Notes: generated from the letters alone by a model not told the origin. Positions 24,378-37,972 are shown, counted from the stretch's first letter. The stretch: 64,000 bases of DNA from Phytophthora quininea (GCA_011947345.1 JAAVTG010000586.1:744001-808000); one strand, 5' to 3'. Numbers and translations: made by a program.

Positions 24378-24646
24378 CAACTAAACTGAAAATCCTCTAT
24401 AAGAAACTGCATCTAACTTCGGATTCTTCATAAGAACACGTGGTAATACAGGTTCTCACGGAGCGATGTATAATGGTCCTGCAGGAAATGACGCAAATCC
24501 ATTGGCTGTCAGATGCATTCTTGAAGAATCAAATGTTAAGTTTTCATCCATCTCCTCGCATGGTGGAGAATGGGGAGGAATATGTTGAACGGATCTGATT
24601 GGTCGTATTTCATAATTGTGCAATGACATGTAGAATCATTTCCAAG

Positions 24647-26329
24647 ATGGGCAAGCGCAAGCAGCTGAGCTTAACGCCTAAGCGCCGCGTTCGCTCTAAA
24701 ACCTCGGCCACTGAAGCGGCCATCCACCCCTCCACAGCAGTTTCTACAAAGCCACCGTCGGCTACATCTAAACCATTAACGAGGCCAGTCGAACAGCCAC
24801 AACAAAGCCGCCAACTCGATGTACAGCTGGAGCAGTCATCAGTCGTATCTGTCAACACCCCACAAGATCTGGCTCCTGTGGCATTAGTGGCACCAGCGAA
24901 TGGTAGCTTTCAACAAGTGCGAGGTCCTCAGCATGTTAGCAGCAGTGAGAGGCTACACCAGAAAAACCCAGGAGGGGTTTCACGAAGCATGCAAGTCTAC
25001 CACCAAATGGCTGCAGCTTCTCAGCTGCCACCTCCAAGATTGGCGCGCAGTGCCAACCAGACGGCTGCGGCGGCGGTGCAAGTTGCTGTACATCCAGAAC
25101 ATCTAGGGGCAGCATCCGGTGATGCAATGGGGAGAGGTGGAGAAGCTCCTGGTAGCGTGCAGACATCGTTGCCACGCCCCTCCGGTAGTCGACTTCAGCT
25201 TAGCCACGCATCAACAGAAGACACCGAGACTAGTAACGCGACAGTGCTTGCACTGCACCCTCAAACTCATACGCGTCGATGGACCGAAGAGGAAGTTGCA
25301 GCTCTTCTAGAGTATTGGGCGTTGCACATCGCAGCGTACAAGACCAAAAAGAAAGCAGATTTCTACAGGAAGGTGTCGAACTTGCCTCCAATGTGTCGAA
25401 AAGGGGAAGACCAGATTCGGTCCAAGTGCAACGACATTGAGCGACGATACAAAGAGATACACCAGAAACTGGCAACAACAGGTTTTGGCGTAGATGAAGG
25501 TGAGAAAAGAACTTTACACGAGTGGGTGGTCTCAAAGTTCCCTCTGTACTACGAAGTTCATGAGTTTCTTGGGACTCGGTCAGCGATCAATCCTCCCGTA
25601 ATTTTTGAAAGTGGAGTGACGCCAGCATACCACGTCCTGCCGTCAAGTGTGCCAGGCGCTGACGGTATTGACGTTTCCCTGGAGAACTTGCCCCCATTGC
25701 AAAACGGACTCGTTCCTACCGATCAAACTTCCGTCGACTCGGAATGGGCTATTGGCGACGATGGCGATGAATTTCCTCTCACGCAGCCGTCAGCAATGAA
25801 TTCGACCGCCGTATCGCTGACTCAAGCATCGTTAACACTGAACACGAGTGCATCTGATCAAGGCAAACCTACAGAGGTACCGCTGACACAGTTGTCGATG
25901 GAACTCTCCGCGCACCAAGAACAGCCTCAACCGTCTGCTGCGATTCATCATTCTGCCGAACCTACCCCAGACACGGTGACGCTGACTACTACGGGGCATT
26001 CGTCTTCCCAAAACAACGCTAAAAAATCTGCGGCTGAGACGTTATCAGATAGCCTCACTTTCCTCAGCGAAAAGCATATCAATTTCGAGCGCGAGAAGCT
26101 TTCACGCATGTTGGAATTCGAGTCACAAAAGCTAGAACAGACTCTCAAACTGGAAAACAAGAAACTGGAGATGAAGCTTGGGATGCATCGAGACGAGATG
26201 AGGGCAGCTCGGCAGCAGCACGATGAGGTCATGCAACTCCATCAAATGAAGCTGGAAGCACTTCTCACTAACAAGGAAGGTCAAAACAAGCTGAAACAAA
26301 ATAAGCTAGAGGCGCGCGTGGTAGATTAA
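24647..26329 (+). CDS. Myb/SANT-like DNA-binding protein of Harbinger element
   Basis: Intact frame. I choose the ATG at 24,647 (MGKRKQLSLTPKRRVRSK, a basic NLS-like start); an ATG at 24,623 is also in frame. Low-complexity Gln/Pro/Ala-rich region for about 200 residues, then a Myb/SANT-like trihelix (HTRRWTEEEVAALLEYW ... GEDQIRSKCNDIERRYKEI), then a Ser/Thr-rich linker with repeated PLTQ motifs, and a C-terminal coiled coil of about 90 residues rich in K, L and E. In PIF/Harbinger transposons a Myb-like partner binds the ends and helps bring in the transposase (known for the family). Ends in TAA four bases past the transposase stop on the other strand. Confidence 0.85.
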   Translation: MGKRKQLSLTPKRRVRSKTSATEAAIHPSTAVSTKPPSATSKPLTRPVEQPQQSRQLDVQLEQSSVVSVNTPQDLAPVALVAPANGSFQQVRGPQHVSSSERLHQKNPGGVSRSMQVYHQMAAASQLPPPRLARSANQTAAAAVQVAVHPEHLGAASGDAMGRGGEAPGSVQTSLPRPSGSRLQLSHASTEDTETSNATVLALHPQTHTRRWTEEEVAALLEYWALHIAAYKTKKKADFYRKVSNLPPMCRKGEDQIRSKCNDIERRYKEIHQKLATTGFGVDEGEKRTLHEWVVSKFPLYYEVHEFLGTRSAINPPVIFESGVTPAYHVLPSSVPGADGIDVSLENLPPLQNGLVPTDQTSVDSEWAIGDDGDEFPLTQPSAMNSTAVSLTQASLTLNTSASDQGKPTEVPLTQLSMELSAHQEQPQPSAAIHHSAEPTPDTVTLTTTGHSSSQNNAKKSAAETLSDSLTFLSEKHINFEREKLSRMLEFESQKLEQTLKLENKKLEMKLGMHRDEMRAARQQHDEVMQLHQMKLEALLTNKEGQNKLKQNKLEARVVD

Positions 26330-27548
26330 GGATCGTTAAATGCCAACACATCGCGCTGGATCTGTTTGCGCCACTCTTTTCCACTTTCAGCTATTCCATC
26401 TTCATGTAGAGGATGAGCTGGTTCGCGCTCTTGACTGTTGAAGTAATCGTCGAGCGTAGGTGGATTATAGTCACAGTCGTATGAGTCCTTGTGCATGACG
26501 CAAAAATTATGTAGTACACAAGCCGCGGTGATCACTTGAACAACCCGGTTGCTGTCTTCTCTGTCTCGAACAACATTTCGAAATCCATCATGAAGCCTGC
26601 CGAATCTGGCCTTCAGAATACCGAAAGTGTGCTCAATGGCGATTCGCTGCGTTGAAAGCAAGTAATTAAACCGCTTGTTCCTACGAGATTCCGATGCAGG
26701 AGCCTTGTAAGGACCCACCAAATTCTGAGAGAGTGCATACGCAGCGTCCCCAAGTAAAAATTGGCCACGATCAAAATGGTTTTCTGGGTGCTGGTAGACA
26801 GCCATCATCTTGAATTGACGCATATCATGAACGCTTCCAGGGAAACCGACTAGAATCTTTCTGATAACTCTGTTATCATCGCAAATAACTTGGGCCGACA
26901 TGCAGTAGACACTTTTCCTGCTGAAGTAGTCCTCGGGATCTTGCTGGGGTTTAAATGCAAATGGAAACGTCGTTCCATCAACAATTCCGCACACGCCCTT
27001 AAAGCCAGACTTACACTCGACGCGACGCGAGATACGAGCTCGTTCGGAGCTATCAGGCTAGCGAATATAATCAGGAAGTAGACGTAAGATTGCAGACGTG
27101 ACTCTAGCTACAATCTTAGGCACTGTGCCCTCTCCAATACCAAACCGCTGACTGATAGAGTAATAAGATCCACCGATTCCTCCGGTCGAAAGAAAAGCGA
27201 GATAAACGGACAGCTGTAATGCAACCATCAACTGCTTCTTCCCGGGAGTTGTCCGTCTATCAAACTCAGGATAATCCTCAATTGCAGCGAGCAAACCAAA
27301 AATGTCCTCTTGTCCATTCGAGCATCTCTCTGGAAGCGTTCATCATCTCTCAGCTCCAAGAGCTGAGGAGACCATGATCCGACCTTCAACACAGGTCCTC
27401 GCGTGGCCCAGTAGCGCTTGTTTCGTAGGTACTCGTACAGTTCAGGCAAAAACGGGAGGAGTTTCTTGATCCATTGACCCTTGTAGTAGTGTTGGAGAAG
27501 CCCACGTAGAAGGCTCAAGCACTGCTGTCTCTCCGACACTCGCGGCAT
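26326..27548 (-). CDS. PIF/Harbinger DDE_Tnp_4 transposase (frameshift and nonsense)
   Basis: Starts with ATG at 27,548 (MPRVSERQQCLSLLRGLLQH). N-terminal domain, a helix-turn-helix-like segment (GGSYYSISQRFGIGEGTVPKI), then the catalytic core: the first Asp in GIVDGTTFPF, the second in GFPGSVHDMRQF, LLGDAAYAL with a further Asp, and the terminal IEHTFGILKARFGR and ITAACVLHNFC. There are two breaks. One is a missing base in an A/T run at 27,298-27,302. The other is an in-frame TAG at 27,058-27,060, where relatives normally carry Trp. If both are assembly errors the element could be autonomous. The product cuts and joins the element ends. Confidence 0.86.
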
Positions 27549-27754
27549 CGTGGATGTGGGGAAAAGTGAAAGTGTGTCTGATTGGTCTAAAAGGAGGAGG
27601 AAATGGTTCAGATTCTACAGGAGGTCCTCACGTTGGTAAAAATGTGTATGGTTTCTGATTGGTTCGTGATCATTCTTGTGCATACTTCCACAAAAGCTAC
27701 GTGAGAACCGCTAATAAAACCAGCTTTCTTCTGAAGCTCGATTATTGTGATTGC

Positions 27755-29610
27755 TTAAGCAAGTGTCTGGATCAGCTTCCGCAGCGCGTTCAGCTCTCTC
27801 TGCTCAATCAGCCCGAATTGACGCACGAATAGAATGAATCGCTTGAAGCAAAAGTTGAGGTGTGTTTCGGCATGCAGTGCCACATAGCTCTGCAGGTGGT
27901 TGTGGTACATGTGTGCATACACGCGGAACATCCTTTTAGGATGTTGCACGCAGCTCTCATGAACGTCGGATTGACTTCACCGCTGTCATCAGCTGCATAC
28001 ACTTCGGGGAAAATCTTCGGGTCGTCGAGCTGTTCCTCCACCCACGTGAGCAATCTCGACACGTAATCCGAAGCTGGTAACGTAATCGGCGTCACTTGCT
28101 GCACGCCATCAGCCCACAAGTACGTGTAGCACGGTCCTGCAGACATTTGCGGGCACGAGGTGTGCGTGCAGAACTCGGAGATTGTTCCGAAGAGCAAGCT
28201 GATCTCGTTGAAGAAATCGATCACGTGGACGGCGATCCATTCGTCGAGCTGGCAGCCCTCTGGAAGCTGGATGCAATCTTTGAGGTCTAAGCCATTCGCC
28301 ATCGAGTCTTTGATGTAGCGGTGCAAGTTCCACGTCCTGGTTCCAGCCACGTGCTTCTTGCGAGGACAAATGCTTCTCTCCTGGTTCAGCACGTGTTTGG
28401 GCAAGATATGAGTATCACCCTGTGCCTGGAATTTCTTTGGCGATGCAGTTGCCGTTTGAGTGCATGGCGACGATGGCCGGACGCTTGTAGCTGTGGCAGG
28501 GTCTTCCGCATGAATATCGTCTGCGTTGTTGTTGCCATTGTTGTCGCAGTCGCTCGGATCTTCGCAAATTTCTTTCTCGTCCACTTGCTCCACACACGTG
28601 TTCGTCAAAGTCTTTCTCGAGCTCGTGAAGCGATTTTGAATGCTCGAGACTTCTGCTTGCATCCACTTTGTCGCCATAGACTGGTGCTGAACCAAAAGCT
28701 TTTCGTACACACGAGTCAGCTCGAGCTGGAAAGAGACGATAATTAGCTATTGATGCAGCTCACCTTTTCGATAGTCTGGCCAGCAATCTCCGGTAAATCG
28801 TTTGCGAGCACGGCAGCAACATCCGCGAGCACCTCGTCATTTATCTCATTGAACCTGACAAGAGCAACTTGGTGCTTGGCGCGATTCTGTCAAAATACCA
28901 AACGCGTCAAACACGCTATCATTTTACCGAAGGGAAAGGCATGCAAAGCTTACACGTCGCAGGCGTGAAGTCTCGTGGCGAGTCACAGCCTGAAGTACTT
29001 CCACCTTGAGTTGGTATCGGAGCATGACGCTTTGAGCACTTTTGCGGTGATCGCATCTCAGCTGTCAATACCCACAACCTTCATGTTCAGCACTAGTAAA
29101 ACCATCACTACCAGCAGAATCCTCACCTTCAGCTGCGGGATCCCTGCTAAAATCGTCTGCAGTGGAGCGATGGAGTTTGTACGGAACGCTGCAATGTCAG
29201 CCACGAGTTTCCTCGACTCTGCATCGGCCTCTGCTTGTAGCTCGTTTCTCTCGACGCCATAGAGCTCATGAACACAAACTCCCAGGTCACGACTCGAGGC
29301 CACCATTTCTGCATCAAGCAGCAACCGTCAGGTTACGACCTTCCAGTCATGAGAACACACAGTAAACACTTCCTACCACATATCGCTTGGCAATGGCGAG
29401 ATAGCTTGTTGATCGTGTCCTTCAACCGCTCTGAACGTTCATGTGACTGTCAGCCATAATTGCCTAGGTATTGATTCACGCCGCTCACTGACCTTCGAAG
29501 CGATCCAACTGCACCACCATCTCGGCAAACTCGCCGTCTTCTTCCTCCATCTTCTTGGTTGCATCCACATCCTCCGGAGTGCCGCCGCTGTAGAACAATT
29601 TGCGCAGCAT
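27755..29610 (-). CDS. BAR-like domain / MOB1 fusion protein
   Basis: Six exons: 29610-29493, 29430-29377, 29308-29127, 29061-28954, 28886-28764 and 28725-27755. All introns are GT-AG, and the first five exons sum to an exact multiple of three. Residues about 1-230 are a long helical region of BAR type (FAEMVVQLDRFEERLKDTI; FRTNSIAPLQTIL; VALVRFNEINDEVLADV; then DLPEIAGQTIEK). A polar linker with CDNNGNNNAD follows. The C-terminal ~190 residues are a MOB1/phocein domain: LDEWIAVHVIDFFNEISLLF, FCTHTSCPQMSAGP with the zinc Cys pair, and RVYAHMYHNHL with the zinc His pair. A one-base loss in the T run at 27,934-27,937 splits the MOB domain; adding it restores sense to TAA/stop at 27,755. MOB1 proteins activate NDR/LATS kinases. 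ATG at 29,610 is preferred; an open frame continues upstream. It is divergent from the LicD gene, 132 bp away. Confidence 0.82.
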
Positions 29611-29742
29611 TTCACCAACGCCAACTGCCGTCGCCACAAGGCAAGAACAAAATATCTGAAGTTGAAGCCATTTTTGCACATCGCATTTTGTCTCGTACTC
29701 ATCCATGTACTGCAGAATCAGCGCATTCCAACCGCTGCGTCG
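29611..29742. promoter_or_regulatory. Divergent promoter region (BAR-MOB1 / LicD-like)
   Basis: 132 bp between the two preferred start codons. It must carry both promoters if both starts are right. No TATA or initiator consensus is obvious. Confidence 0.4.
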
Positions 29743-30760
29743 ATGCTGCCGCACCGCGTCCCCGTGGCCGCCTCCAAGCGGGCGGGCACGCCGCGCCAGA
29801 GACTCCTGTACTACGTGCTGGGCTTCCTTGGTGTCGTCACGCTGCTGCAGTCGCTTCGCTTCCTGTACGGCAAGTGCGACACCCGCGCGCACATGTCGAC
29901 GCTGCTGACCAAGACGACGCGCATCCTCCAACGCCACGACGTCGAGTACTGGCTGGATAAGGGCACGCTGCTGGGCGTGCACCGCGACGATGGCCTCATC
30001 CCGTGGGAGTACGACGTGGATCTGGGCGTAATGAACGCCACGTGTGCACAGATCTCGGCGCTCAAGAGCGAGTTCGCCGCCGTGGGGCTCACGGCATACG
30101 ACCGCGAGGACGACATCCCTCACAAGGTCAAGCTGACTTACGACACGGAGAACCACGAGTTCTACTGGTCGGACCCGCGGCTGCACGACCCCTGTATCCG
30201 CGTGTACGACACTGCCGACGTCGGCACGTGGGTGGACATCTACTGGTACGTGGAGCTGACGCAGGAGCAGGTGGCGGCCGACCGCGAGAACGTGTTGGTG
30301 CCTCCTGGCTACGACGAAGAGGACAGCCTCGTGTGCTGCTCCGAAGGGCTGCAGGCTCACACGGAGCACATGTGCTGCGGAGGTTGCGTGCCGCGCAAGT
30401 CGCTGTTCCCGCTCCAGCGCAAGGTGGTGTCAGTGCACGACGGTGTAGCTGCCGTGCAAGAACAACCAGTGCCATTCGCAGTGCCGCAGTTCCTGTCCAT
30501 CCAGTACGGCGAGAGTGCGCTAACCAGTCGAGAGATCAAGGCTAGTGTCGTTTCCTCGTTGGTGGTGCGGTTGCGATAATGCGAGCTGACGGTGGTGCTT
30601 TTGTGTGGTGCTGCAGGGGTGGAAGGGAGTGGTGTGCGGCTTCTGGACGAGTCCGCTGCTGTTTGTGGTGCACTTGATGCTGCTCAACGGCGTGCTCGTG
30701 GGGATCATCCTGTTCTACCGTCGCAAGTGCGCCACAGGTGCCAAGCGGCGGAAGCTTTAG
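29743..30760 (+). CDS. LicD-family type membrane protein (phosphotransferase-like)
   Basis: Two exons, 29743-30540 and 30617-30760, 313 residues. Starts MLPHRVPVAASKR, followed by a membrane segment (LLYYVLGFLGVVTLL), suggesting a type II Golgi/ER orientation. The LicD core is plain: VEYWLDKGTLLGVHRDDG, LIPWEYDVDLGV with a DxD pair, VKLTYDTENHEFYW, and TWVDIYWYVEL. A Cys-rich patch (CCSEGLQAHTEHMCCGGC) probably forms disulfides or binds metal. The last exon adds a second membrane segment (SPLLFVVHLMLLNGVLVGII) and a basic end KRRKL. LicD/fukutin-type proteins transfer phosphocholine or ribitol/sugar phosphates to glycans; the substrate here is unknown. The intron appears to begin with GC (AAG|GCTAGT) and end at CTGCAG, a GC-AG intron. 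Confidence 0.85.
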
Positions 30761-31233
30761 GCGTGAGCTTCCCCACCGAGCTGAGTTGCTACTGAAGCAG
30801 GGCAAGAAGACAACGAGGCCAGGATGGCTACGCTCATGGCATGGATTCCCCAACGATGGTTTCAGCACGAAGGTCCTAAATGTCGCTGGCCAATCCCCGC
30901 CAGCCGTCGCATATCCAAATGCATTGCGCTTGTCGAGAGCTCGACAGTGTTCGCTCTTCCTGGCGTCGAGGTGGGCATGTTCACAGGCGCAGGAATGGCT
31001 GAGCACCCAGTCGACCAAGCGCGGCTCGCACTGGTATTTTTGCGCTTGATGATTGGTTTCGTTGGCGTGGCCCTTCGCAGGACGACTGTCCCGTCTATAA
31101 CACAGGATGCCATACAAACTCTAATACAAACGATCGCTCGTCGCCTGCACTGTCACTTTGTATTTTTACTGCTGGAGCACAAGCAGTCGTGAGAAAGCCT
31201 CGATTAGCGGTGTCCTTCTCCATCGCTCGAGCC
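30761..31233. other. Intergenic region upstream of PHTF gene
   Basis: Contains the 3' end of the LicD-like gene and the promoter of the PHTF gene. Open frames on both strands (for example 122 codons at 30,824-31,192) show no recognisable domain and I do not call them. Confidence 0.5.
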
Positions 31234-34068
<2,835 letters not shown>

Positions 34069-35028
34069 CTATTGACTAGAGTACGGTGGGCCTTCCGTTG
34101 AGACCTGCGAGCTATTGGATCTAGAAGGGGGCGTCGGGAACTCTCGCGACGTGCGCAGCAGCAGCGACTCCAGCTTGGAGGGCTTCGTGGGGCTGATCGG
34201 TGTTCGGTCCACCTCAGCATCTGCGATCCCGATGACTTCCGGTTCTTCTGCGAATGACACGCGCGCGGCTGAGCGCTTAGGCGACGCCGGCGCTTTCTGC
34301 AGCGTGTCCACCATGGCGTGGTCGACTTTGAGTCGCTGATACTTGAGTGTGAAGCGTTTCATGTATGAGTCGGCGGCCAGCAAGAAGGGCAGCGCCTGCT
34401 CGGGCTTGTTCTCGTGCCACAACTGCGCGCCGCGGTCGCGGGCGATGGACATGGCCCGCCACAGGACTGAGATGTCGCGGCTAGAGGCGTCGAAGCCGCT
34501 GAGCAGCGGGAACTCGCTGACGGCCTCGGGGCTGGCAGGGGCGGCCTCCTGCGCCTGGATGAGCGCCATGGTCCACATCTGCTCGGCCTCCATGCGCAGC
34601 GTCTCGCGGCGCTCCGTCTGCTCCAGAAGCTGCTCCATGCGGCCGCGCGCGAGCTCCAGGAAGCGCACGCACGTGTGCTGCTCGTAGACGCCGAGCTCCT
34701 TGAGCACGGCCAGCTCCTTGGCGATGCCGAACAGGTTGCGCTCCATCACGACGCTGTTCATGTCGGAGGCCCAGGCCTCCACGAGGATCATCTTGAGCTT
34801 GAGCTGCAGCGAGAGCCCCATGAGGCTGCGGCGCAGGAGCTGCTCGCCGGCGCCGTCCACTGCTTTTGCTGTTGCGGTTGCTGGGTCCACCTTGACGGGG
34901 CTGGCGGCCATGGCGCGCGGCGACACGGCCAGCGGCAGCGCCAGGATCTTGCTCTGGTCCACGGGCTCGATGCTGCGGCGTCTCTTCTTGGACGTGGTGG
35001 CGTCCCCGAGCGGCATCACCTCCATCAT
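34069..35028 (-). CDS. Unassigned 319-aa protein with NLS-like motif
   Basis: I choose the ATG at 35,028 (MMEVMPLGDATTSKKRRR). Intact, GC-rich frame with normal coding composition. Residues near 10 hold a KKRRR nuclear-localisation-like cluster. A helical middle follows (GLSLQLKLKMILVEAW; ERRETLRMEAEQMWTMALIQ; ALPFLLAADSYMKRFTLKYQ), with a look of MIT/TPR-like helices. The tail is Ser/Pro-rich with SPTKPSKLESLLLRTS, suggesting phosphorylation sites. I recognise no family, and no function is offered. It is convergent with the PHTF gene. Confidence 0.7.
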   Translation of the reverse strand: MMEVMPLGDATTSKKRRRSIEPVDQSKILALPLAVSPRAMAASPVKVDPATATAKAVDGAGEQLLRRSLMGLSLQLKLKMILVEAWASDMNSVVMERNLFGIAKELAVLKELGVYEQHTCVRFLELARGRMEQLLEQTERRETLRMEAEQMWTMALIQAQEAAPASPEAVSEFPLLSGFDASSRDISVLWRAMSIARDRGAQLWHENKPEQALPFLLAADSYMKRFTLKYQRLKVDHAMVDTLQKAPASPKRSAARVSFAEEPEVIGIADAEVDRTPISPTKPSKLESLLLRTSREFPTPPSRSNSSQVSTEGPPYSSQ

Positions 35029-36593
35029 ACTCACACGTTCCGGCACGGACCAAACTTGCAAAATGAAGGCTGTGGATTCTCCGCGAGACTGGTTTGGAGC
35101 AGCCCCGGCCCTTTACCTCGCGTAACGGGCCTGTATCAACGATACTATCAAGTTGGTGCAAGCTCCGGTGAAAAGAGCAGGTTGGGCGACTCTGGCTCCC
35201 TGCAAGACCCCGGCAGCTGTCGCGGCAACGAACCGGTCACCGCCGCCTGGCAGCGGTTTTGGCACTTTCGCGTGGACTGGGCTGTCTAGGAGCAGGGGCT
35301 GACATGCGGGTCCCAAGCTGCTGGAGAACGAAATGCCGTGGCGAACGGCGCTACGGTCGGAATCATCTCGCCGGAGAGAGACTCAATTCGTCGAGGGCAC
35401 CCGCGAGAATCCAACCGGCCAGCCGGTCGTCGGCCGAGTTGACCGAGTTGATCATGCCGCTGGGCTCGGCGCGGCGTCAACCGGCGTCGGCGACTGAATC
35501 CAGTTCTGCGCCAGTCCACAAGTCGCAGCGGATGGGAGGCCGCCACACGCCGCTCGAGTGTGCACAATGCGCAAGTCAACCGGATCCCTCTCGCTGCGGG
35601 CCGGTCGTCACCGGGCATTTTCGCATGGCGGCCTGCGATGTGAAAGCGTTGGGCAGTGCTGCCTTGTTTCCGAGAGGGGAAAGCGCCTCGCAAATCAGCG
35701 TCTCGCTACTCATCCTCGCCATCGTTGACAAATGTGCTCAACTTTGTCAACATTTTTCGCCGTAGAGGCTTCAACGAGAACTGTCCACGAACTGCTGTTT
35801 GAGTCTCCTCCAAGTCGCGGCCGCAGTAACACCGCCCCCAACGCGGGCGGTGTCGGCGTTCGTCCGCGGCACCGATGCCCGGAGCCGTCCGGCTCCTGGG
35901 GCACGCATCACCCGTCAAGGCAGCAGCGACATCCGGCGCCATTACCTCGCGAGCGCTCGACCATCCATCGTCGGCGACCCAGGGCAGCAGGGAAACAAAC
36001 TCAGCGCGAGGCAGTGCAACCTCTCATAGATGTGACGCGCGGCACCGGCTTGCGGGGCGCGTGTAGGCAAGCCATAAACAGTTCCACGAGACCAATCAAC
36101 TCCGTCTCGAGACTCGAGGTGAAGAAATGCTTCCCGGGAAGCTTGGCATCGGCTTCCGGCGTTCATCGGATCGTCGGCAGCAAAATGTCCGCGAGTCTTT
36201 GCGGACATTTTGCTGCCGACGAGGCCCCATCGGGCAGAAGACTCCAGACGCGGTCCTTCTGTCGGGAAGGATTGTCTAGGCTAGACAGTCTAGCCATCCT
36301 GGCAAGATTTCTTTTCTAACAAATGCGTGTGTGGCTTCATGCGCAAGGTTGCCATGAAGCCGAGGTGTCCGTGCGATTCACGATACATACACGGTGCTGA
36401 CGTTTATCTTTTGACATGGCTACGAGATGGTCTTGTCCGATGGGATGAGATGATGGCTCACACGACGGCAACACAATTCAACGTCCCGATGCTTTTCTTA
36501 GCCAGCGAGGCGGTGCGGGGCGAGCAAGTCGCGAGATAATAGAGCTGGTTGGGTCGTCCCGAGCTACTATCCGTCTCAGAGCAGACCGCGGAC
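35029..36593. other. GC-rich non-coding region with repeats
   Basis: 1.56 kb between a minus-strand and a plus-strand gene, so it contains both promoters. Open frames occur on both strands but overlap each other and show no domain. A GTTGACAAA...TTTGTCAAC inverted repeat lies near 35,724-35,751, and a strong hairpin at 36,171-36,222. It may be a decayed transposon. Confidence 0.5.
36171..36222. repeat. Perfect 22-bp inverted repeat (hairpin, 8-nt loop)
   Basis: Left arm 36,171-36,192 begins TCGTCGGCAGCAAAATGTCC. Right arm 36,201-36,222 is its exact reverse complement. The loop is GAGTCTTT. The perfection of the arms suggests recent origin or selection. Confidence 0.9.
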
Positions 36594-37972
36594 ATGGTGC
36601 TGCACAGGGACGCGATGGAGGCTGGTGCCATGCGCCCCGAAGACGCAGAGCGGTCGCCTGTGCGGGACAAAAGCGACGCCGCCGACCGAGAGACGTTGCC
36701 CCCGTCGCCTCCGGATGGAGAGCAGGCCAAGGCAGACGACGAGGACGTCAAATCGCTGGCCGTTGCTTTCCCAATGGCGCCGATCGACCGCTACGGCTTT
36801 CTAGTCACGGACAAGTGAGTGCATCCCAATACTGTAGCCAACCGTGCTATTATTCCTCACACTGCCGTTGTTGTTGCTGCGTTGCAGGCGCTACAACGGA
36901 GGCCATGCCGCCGCCAACACGTACAAGCACGCGGTTTGGCTCGAGAACCGCCGCACGCAAAAGTGGGTCAAGATGATCGGCAAGCAGCTGGAGGACTGGG
37001 AAGTCTGCCAGCTGCGGCACGCGACGACGCTGAAGAAGCGAGTCCGCAAAGGGGTCCCGGAAGCTCTGCGCGGGCGCGTGTGGAGCCACCTGGCCGGGTC
37101 CTCGCAGATGCTGTTAAACAACCCCGGTGTGTATCATCAGCTGCTGCAGGCGTCTCGAGTGCCATGCGAAGAAACCATCGCGCGCGACATCGGCCGCACA
37201 TTTCCGCGGCACTCACTGTTCCGCGACCGATCCTCGTTGGGCCAATGCGCGCTCATGAATGTGCTCAAGGCGTACTCGCTTCACGACCCTGAGGTTGGCT
37301 ATTGCCAGGGCATGGGGTTTCTCTCGGCCATGTTTCTCTGCTACGTGCCCGAACAGCAAGCGTTCTGGTTGCTCGTGGCTTGCCTGAACCACAAGCGCTA
37401 CGGACTGGCCGACCTTTATCGTCCTCGTATGCCCAAGGTGCCGGAGGTTACCTTTGTTTTCCAAGGGTTATTCAAGGAGCTCATGCCGCAACTTTCAGCG
37501 CACCTCGAAAATGAAGGCTTGCACCCCACCATGTACCTGACGCAGTGGTTCCTCACGCTCTTCACTTACAACTTCCCGTTTGAGTTCGTCACTCGGGTCT
37601 GGGACGCTTTCCTGCACGAAGGTTGGAAAGTGATCTACCGCGTCGCGCTAGCGTTGCTCAAGGTTTCGCAGAGTAAGTCCTGTTGATTTTCTTGCTATGG
37701 GTCTTGCTAAAAACCTACTTTGTTTTTATGCTGTCCGTGCAGAAACCTTGTTGAGTTCCAAGTTTGAAGCCATCATGGAATTCTTCCGCGAGCTGCCCAA
37801 CAAAGTGAGTGCGAGTACACATGCAGCTGGCTCCTATCCTGTATTAATCGCTCTAAAAACAATTTCCTAGGTGGAGACGGAAGAAGTGCTAACCACAGCG
37901 TTCCGACTGCCGATCAAGCGAGCGCAGATCAACCAGTTGCTCGAGGAGTACATTAACTCTACGACTGCTTAG
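36594..37972 (+). CDS. TBC-domain Rab GTPase-activating protein
   Basis: Four exons: 36594-36814, 36888-37672, 37743-37804 and 37871-37972; exactly 390 codons including stop. An acidic N-terminus precedes DRYGFLVTDKRYNGGHA. The TBC domain follows: KGVPEALRGRVWSHLAG, the arginine-finger motif IARDIGRTFPRH, LMNVLKAYSLHDPEVGYCQG with the Gln finger (YCQGM), LTQWFLTLFTYNFPFEFVTR and VWDAFLHEGWKVIYRVALAL. Both catalytic fingers are present, so it should stimulate GTP hydrolysis on a Rab; which Rab cannot be told. Starts at the first ATG; a second in-frame ATG lies at 36,615. Confidence 0.94.

Larger units (their letters stand above)
24447..27713. mobile_element. Near-complete two-gene PIF/Harbinger element
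   Basis: About 3.27 kb, bounded by imperfect terminal inverted repeats: GGTTCTCACGGAGC at 24,451-24,464 and its reverse complement with one mismatch at 27,696-27,709. TAA trinucleotides lie just outside both ends (24,444-24,446, and overlapping 27,712-27,717), fitting the 3-bp target duplication of this superfamily, though the exact ends differ by a base or so. Inside are a Myb/SANT-like gene (+) and a DDE_Tnp_4 transposase gene (-), convergent and overlapping by four bases at their stops. Confidence 0.78.

Noticed and set aside
29485..30369. 294-codon minus-strand frame over the LicD-like gene
   Set aside because: Mostly antisense to strongly conserved LicD motifs; only its far end coincides with exon 1 of the BAR-MOB1 gene.
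30824..31192. 122-codon plus-strand frame between the LicD-like and PHTF genes
   Set aside because: No domain, overlaps an equally long antisense frame, and sits where a promoter is expected.
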